DNA of 53,682 nt. Source: an uncultured Sphingomonas sp. (GTDB lineage Bacteria > Pseudomonadota > Alphaproteobacteria > Sphingomonadales > Sphingomonadaceae). The translations under genes were made by a program, and so were the position numbers. Of the stretch, positions 49,916 through 53,682 are shown piece by piece. Within the stretch, counting starts at the first letter, position 1, and the number at the start of each line of letters is the position of its first letter. Location: contig CAJYSA010000075.1 of the NCBI GenBank assembly GCA_913777325.1, forward strand, positions 1-53,682, in the 5' to 3' direction. Under the pieces are notes generated by a model that did not search any database, was not told where the DNA came from, and was given only the letters and a program-made list of their open reading frames with translations.

Positions 49916-51711
49916 TGCGCGCGCTGTTGCTCGCGCTCGCCGCCCCGGCCGCCATCGCGGCCCAGGCGCCGGCATCCTCCACTACCGCCGCGGAGGATGC
50001 GCGGCTCACCGCCTTCCTCGACCGTGCGTTCCAGGAACGCATCGCGCTCAGCCCGGAGGCGCAGACCAGCCTCGGGCTGAAGACCGATTACGACAAGCTC
50101 GACGACGAGACCGATGCCGCCGCGATCCGCGCGCGCGATCTGGGCGAGCGACAGCTGCGGGCGATGCGCGCCGGCTTCGCGCCCGCGCGGCTCGGGGCCA
50201 GCGGCAAGCTCAGCTATCGCCTGTTCGAGCAGCAGGTCGAGCGCGCGCGTGACGGCTTCCGCTTCCGCAAGTGGCGCTATCCGGTATCGACCAACGGCAG
50301 CCCGATGGGCGACGTACCCGCGTTCCTGATCAACAACCACCGTATCGACAGCGTGGCGGATGCCGACGCCTATGTCGCGCGCATCCGCGATTCGGAGCGC
50401 GTGATGCGCGAGACCGCGGCGCTGATGCGCGAACAGACCGGCATGGGGATCGTCCCGCCGAAGATGGTGTTCGCCCCCGTTCGCGGCGACGCGCGCAAGG
50501 TGCTGACCGGCGCGCCGTTCACCGCCGGCGACGATTCGGCGCTGATGGCCGATTTCCGCAAGAAGGTGACCGCGCTGAGGGCGTCGGATGCCGACAAGCA
50601 GCGGCTGCTGGCGGCGGCGGCGGCGGCGATGACCGGCCCGATGAAGCGCGGCTACGACCTGATGTTCGCGACGCTCGACGCGATCGAACCGCGCGCCACC
50701 GGCAATTTCGGCGCGTGGAAGCTGCCGCAGGGCGCCGCTTATTATGCCGTGCGGCTGCGCGATTCGACCACCACCGATCTCACCGCGGACCAGATCCACG
50801 CGCTGGGGCTGAAACAGGTCGCGGCGATCCGGCAGGAGATGGAGGCGGTGAAGAACCGCGTCGGCTTCAAGGGCACGCTGGAGCAGTTCTTCGAACAGGT
50901 CCGCACCGATCCGCGCTTCAAATATCCGAACACCGATGCCGGGCGCGAGGCGTATCTGAACGACGCGCGCGCGTTCGTCGCACAGATGATGACCGCCGCG
51001 CCGCGCTATTTCCTGCGCCTGCCCAAGGCCAGGCTGGAGGTGCGCGCCGTCGAGAAATGGCGCGAGGCGACCGCCTCCACCGCCTTCTACAACCGCCCCG
51101 CCCCCGACGGATCGCGACCGGGCATCTTCTACGTCAACCTGGTCGACATGAACCAGACGCAGAAGATCCAGCTCGACGCGATTGCCGCGCACGAGGCCGC
51201 GCCCGGTCATCATTTCCAGATCGCGCGCGCGATGGAGCTGGAAGGATTGCCCCGGTTCCGCGCGTTCGGCGGCTATGGCGCCTATGTCGAGGGCTGGGGT
51301 CTGTACAGCGAGCGGCTGGCCAAGGAGATGGGGGCGTATACCGATCCCTATGCCGAGTTCGGGATGCTCTCCAATCAGGTATGGCGCGCGATCCGGCTGG
51401 TGCTCGACACCGGCATCCATGCGAAGAAATGGACCCGCGAACAGGCGGTGGCCTATTTCCGCGCCAACAGCTCGGTCAGCGACACCGACATCGCGCGCGA
51501 GGTCGACCGCTACTTCAACTGGCCGGGCCAGGCGACCAGCTACATGGTCGGGCAACTGAAGATCGCCGAGCTGCGCACCAAGGCCGAGCGGGCGCTGGGG
51601 CCGAAGTTCGACCTGCGCGACTTCCACGAGGTGGTGCTGGGCCAGGGCGCGCTGCCGCTCGACGTGCTGGAGGAGCAGGTCGACGCCTATATCGCGGCGA
51701 AGCGGGCTTAA
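49915..51711 (+). CDS. Secreted DUF885 metallopeptidase-like protein
   Basis: 598 residues of the DUF885 family, related to M32-like zinc peptidases. Signal peptide 1-16 (MRALLLALAAPAAIAA). The zinc motif is H-E-x3-H-H within AAHEAAPGHHFQIARAMEL (residues ~423-441), with a downstream YVEGWGLYSERLAKEM block providing the third ligand Glu. The mostly helical fold has a long substrate channel. Coupled to the S10 peptidase gene, suggesting sequential breakdown of peptides. A perfect hairpin follows. Confidence 0.88.
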   Translation: MRALLLALAAPAAIAAQAPASSTTAAEDARLTAFLDRAFQERIALSPEAQTSLGLKTDYDKLDDETDAAAIRARDLGERQLRAMRAGFAPARLGASGKLSYRLFEQQVERARDGFRFRKWRYPVSTNGSPMGDVPAFLINNHRIDSVADADAYVARIRDSERVMRETAALMREQTGMGIVPPKMVFAPVRGDARKVLTGAPFTAGDDSALMADFRKKVTALRASDADKQRLLAAAAAAMTGPMKRGYDLMFATLDAIEPRATGNFGAWKLPQGAAYYAVRLRDSTTTDLTADQIHALGLKQVAAIRQEMEAVKNRVGFKGTLEQFFEQVRTDPRFKYPNTDAGREAYLNDARAFVAQMMTAAPRYFLRLPKARLEVRAVEKWREATASTAFYNRPAPDGSRPGIFYVNLVDMNQTQKIQLDAIAAHEAAPGHHFQIARAMELEGLPRFRAFGGYGAYVEGWGLYSERLAKEMGAYTDPYAEFGMLSNQVWRAIRLVLDTGIHAKKWTREQAVAYFRANSSVSDTDIAREVDRYFNWPGQATSYMVGQLKIAELRTKAERALGPKFDLRDFHEVVLGQGALPLDVLEEQVDAYIAAKRA

Positions 51712-51720
51712 TTCCTGACG

Positions 51721-51760
51721 CGATGACCCGGAGCGTCATGCGCGACGCTCCGGGTCATCG
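51721..51760. terminator. Perfect bidirectional terminator hairpin
   Basis: CGATGACCCGGAGCGTC (51721-51737) and GACGCTCCGGGTCATCG (51744-51760) pair over 17 bases with a six-base loop. It sits 9 bases after the DUF885 stop and 8 bases before the stop of the convergent exonuclease gene. No T-tract, so it may act as a stability hairpin or Rho-assisted terminator for both. Confidence 0.65.
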
Positions 51761-51768
51761 CCGCGCGG

Positions 51769-52779
51769 CTAATCGTCCTCATCCTCGAAGCCGACCAATG
51801 CCAGCGCGCGGGCGCGGATTTGCCGTGTCATGCACCAATGGACCAGCGCCTCCTCGCGCCCGTGCGTCACCCACACTTCGCGCGGGGAGATTTCGGTCAG
51901 CGTCGTGGTCAGCTCGTCCCAATCGGCATGGTCGGACAGGATCAGCGGCAGCTCGACGTTCTTCTGCCGCGCGCGCTGGCGCACCCGCATCCAGCCGCTC
52001 GCCATCGCGGTGATCGGATCGGGCAGCCGCCGCGACCAGCGATCGTTGAGCGCGGACGGCGGGCACATCACGACATGCCCCGCCATTTCCGCCTTGGCCA
52101 CGCCGGTCGCGGGGCGCAGTTCGCCCAACGGCACGCCGAGTTCGGCATAAAGGTCGCACAGCCGCTGCAACGCGCCATGGATGTAGATCGGCGCCTGATG
52201 CCCGCGCGCGCGCAGTTCCGCGATCACGCGCTGCGCCTTGCCCAGCGCATAGGCGCCGACCACGATGCAGCGATCGGGGTTGGCGTGGAGCCGCGCGATC
52301 AACTTGTCGATCTCGTCGCCGGTATCCGGGTGGCGGAACACCGGCAGGCCGAACGTCGCCTCGGTGATGAAGACGTCGCAGGTCACCGGCTCGAAGGGCG
52401 CGCACGTCGGGTCGGGGCGGCGCTTGTAGTCGCCCGACACGACGATCCGCTCGCCACGATAGTCCAGCACGATCTGCGCCGAGCCGAGCACATGACCGGC
52501 GGGCACATAGCCGACCTCGACCTCGCCCAGGCGCACGTGCTCGCCATAGCCGACGGGCCGCGCTTCCTGCTGGCCATAGCGCGCGTCCATGATCGCCAGC
52601 GTCTCGGGCGTCGCCCATACCGCGCCGTGCCCACCGCGCGCGTGATCGGCATGGCCATGCGTCACCAGCGCGCGCGCCACCGGTATCGAGGGATCGACCC
52701 ACGCATCGGCGGGGCGCACGTAGATCCCGTGCGGATGCGGTTCCAGCCAGTCTCCCAAAGTGCCGTCGCGCGTCGCCAT
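51769..52779 (-). CDS. Ligase-associated DNA exonuclease (MBL fold)
   Basis: 336 residues of the metallo-beta-lactamase/beta-CASP-type nuclease family. The metal ligands are in LVTHGHADHARGG (H41, H43, D45, H46); further ligands GHVLGSAQ, SGDYKRRP and LSDHADWDEL are visible. It is the partner of a DNA ligase and an Lhr-like helicase in a bacterial repair module; the helicase start lies divergently at about 53.14 kb. The ligase itself is not in the window. The start MATRDGTLGD at the ATG complementary to 52777-52779 is the conserved N-terminus. Confidence 0.9.
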   Translation of the reverse strand: MATRDGTLGDWLEPHPHGIYVRPADAWVDPSIPVARALVTHGHADHARGGHGAVWATPETLAIMDARYGQQEARPVGYGEHVRLGEVEVGYVPAGHVLGSAQIVLDYRGERIVVSGDYKRRPDPTCAPFEPVTCDVFITEATFGLPVFRHPDTGDEIDKLIARLHANPDRCIVVGAYALGKAQRVIAELRARGHQAPIYIHGALQRLCDLYAELGVPLGELRPATGVAKAEMAGHVVMCPPSALNDRWSRRLPDPITAMASGWMRVRQRARQKNVELPLILSDHADWDELTTTLTEISPREVWVTHGREEALVHWCMTRQIRARALALVGFEDEDD

Positions 52780-52853
52780 GCCGCCACCAACCGGCCACGC
52801 GGATCGAAGTTCATCGCCCTGTCGTTGATCGCCTGACATCAGGGAATTACGTG

Positions 52854-53033
52854 ATGATCGGCGACGGATTATGGAGCTTCGTGGTGATCGGCGGCCCGAT
52901 CGTCCTCGTGCTGGCCTTGCTGTTCGCGATGCTGCGCAACCGGCGTTCGGCGCGCGATGAGGCGCACACCGAACAGGCGACGCGCGACCTCTACAAGCAA
53001 CAATCGGCGGAGGATCGTCCACGGACGCCGTGA
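52854..53033 (+). CDS. Small single-span membrane protein
   Basis: 59 residues: an N-terminal helix (about 7-27, WSFVVIGGPIVLVLALLFAM) then a charged tail with RNRRSARDEAHTEQ. Starts at ATG 52854 (a GTG at 52851 precedes it). It lies between the divergent exonuclease and the helicase. The charged coiled tail suggests a cytoplasmic partner, but no family is recognised. Confidence 0.55.
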   Translation: MIGDGLWSFVVIGGPIVLVLALLFAMLRNRRSARDEAHTEQATRDLYKQQSAEDRPRTP

Positions 53034-53040
53034 TCGCTTC

Positions 53041-53115
53041 GCCATGGCGAGCGCGGCGAGGCAATCCAGCACCGGATCAGGACGCGCTGGATTGCTTCAC
53101 TACGCTCGCCATGAC
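53041..53115. repeat. Palindromic intergenic repeat, family B copy 3
   Basis: The left arm 53041-53068 (CCATGGCGAGCGCGGCGAGG then CAATCCAG) and the right arm 53087-53115 (CTGGATTGCTTCACTACGCT then CGCCATGAC) are inverted. It lies 8 bases past the small membrane protein stop and before the helicase. Confidence 0.85.
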
Positions 53116-53142
53116 GGTGGAGATGGAGATGGTCTCTCATAG

Positions 53143-53612
53143 TTGCCGCAATCGGATCATCACCTACATCAGCGTCATGCCGACCCGGACCCGCGATTGA
53201 GCTCCCTCCCCGCCGTCCTGGACGATTGGTTCGCCCGGCGCGGCTGGCAACCGCGCCGTCATCAGCTCGCGATGCTTGATGAGGCGCGCGCGGGACGGCA
53301 CGCGCTGCTGATCGCGGCGACCGGGGCGGGCAAGACGCTGGCCGGCTTCCTGCCGACGCTCGCCGACCTCATCGACGCCCCGTCCGAGGGGCTGCACACG
53401 CTGTACGTCTCCCCGCTGAAGGCGCTGGCGGTCGATATCCAGCGCAACCTGCTGGCGCCGATCGAGGAGATGGCGGTCGATATTAGGGTCGAGACGCGCA
53501 CCGGCGACACGCCCTCGGATCGCAAGGCCCGCCAGCGGGTCAAGCCGCCGCAGATCCTGCTGACCACCCCCGAATCGCTAACGCTGCTGCTCAGCTATCC
53601 CGACAGCATGAC
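53143..53612 (+). CDS. Lhr-like ligase-associated DEXH helicase, 5' part
   Basis: The first ~157 codons of a large SF2 helicase. Q-motif-like RRGWQPRRHQLAMLDEARAG, Walker A ATGAGKTLAGFLP, motif Ia YVSPLKALAVD and TTPESLTLLLSYPDS are present; the DEVH box is not reached. From about 53613 the sequence turns back on the opposite strand (see the terminal inverted repeat), so the frame then meets an artificial TAG at 53656. The real gene continues past the window. It pairs with the exonuclease encoded at 51769-52779. The start is uncertain: TTG at 53143 or TTG at 53197. Confidence 0.78.
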
Positions 53613-53682
53613 GACGATCGTCCTGAGGTTCGCGAACAGCGTCATGCTGTCGGGATAGCTGAGCAGCAGCGATAGCGATTCG
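53571..53682. repeat. Terminal foldback (inverted repeat), likely chimeric contig end
   Basis: 53571-53612 and 53641-53682 are reverse complements over 42 bases with one mismatch (53581 A against 53672 A). The 28-base loop (53613-53640) is not a natural spacer: its reverse complement continues the helicase reading frame after SYPDSMT as LFANLRTIV. So the right half is the other strand of the same gene. The junction lies beside the perfect palindrome GACGATCGTC. Confidence 0.9.

Noticed and set aside
53143-53658. A complete 171-residue short helicase
   Set aside because: The TAG used comes from the folded-back strand after 53612, so the stop is an artefact of the chimeric end.

Overview
The window reads as a chromosomal stretch of a sphingomonad (Alphaproteobacteria, Sphingomonadales, most like Sphingomonas). 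The base composition is uniformly GC-rich. LysRS is the class I type usual in alphaproteobacteria, and there is a carotenoid hydroxylase. The rnd-lptC-lptA-lptB-rpoN run and the two palindromic intergenic repeats built on GACAGGCTCAGCACGAACGG and GGATTGCTTCGCTACGCTCG are also what I associate with this order. Most of the content is housekeeping. The last 112 bases fold back on themselves, so the right edge is probably a contig end with a chimeric tip.

Layout. 1-9.3 kb: lysK (cut by the left edge), crtZ, a DUF1674 assembly-factor gene, an rsmB-like methyltransferase, rpe, a heparinase-like protein, purH and a polysaccharide flippase. 9.5-17.6 kb, all minus strand: polA, a class A beta-lactamase-like lipoprotein, nadB, a DUF1080 protein and an orphan ABC ATPase. 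17.6-23 kb: a complex-I-type zinc-finger protein, tldD, a ccdAB toxin-antitoxin pair, a flavin-binding-type protein with a tiny DUF2007-like partner, then glnK-amtB behind a textbook sigma-54 promoter. 23-32 kb: glutaminyl cyclotransferase, a lipoprotein, an S41 protease, a PmtA-like methyltransferase, an MFS pump, a CDC48-type AAA ATPase, a candidate small RNA, a LysR regulator and a cyclophilin. 32-42 kb: mgtE, prfC, a glycine-rich double cold-shock protein, rnd-lptCAB-rpoN and a MATE pump. 42-53.7 kb: a small lipoprotein, a C26 amidotransferase and a serine acetyltransferase, a GH43 glycosidase, tRNA-Gln(CUG), ppx-rlmE, two secreted peptidases, and the diverging ligase-associated exonuclease and Lhr-like helicase.

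Genes that act together: LptC/A/B form part of the LPS export machine. RpoN is encoded just behind lptB and should drive the sigma-54 promoter of glnK-amtB. Ppx and RlmE are translationally coupled, as are the S10 and DUF885 peptidases, the SAT and C26 enzymes, and CcdA and CcdB. Two sites with the LacI-type core GGTAGCGCTA, one before the GH43 gene and one before the candidate small RNA, suggest a shared sugar-responsive repressor.

The most unusual items are: the promoter-operator-RNA-terminator unit at 30425-30560, whose RNA carries an anti-Shine-Dalgarno CCUCUCCU; the ccdAB module abutting tldD, with a predicted leaderless transcript; the beta-lactamase homologue with a Gln at the Asn170 position and an enlarged omega-loop region; the glycine/phenylalanine-rich cold-shock protein; and three families of palindromic repeats. 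All functional statements come from reading the sequence and family knowledge; no database search was run.
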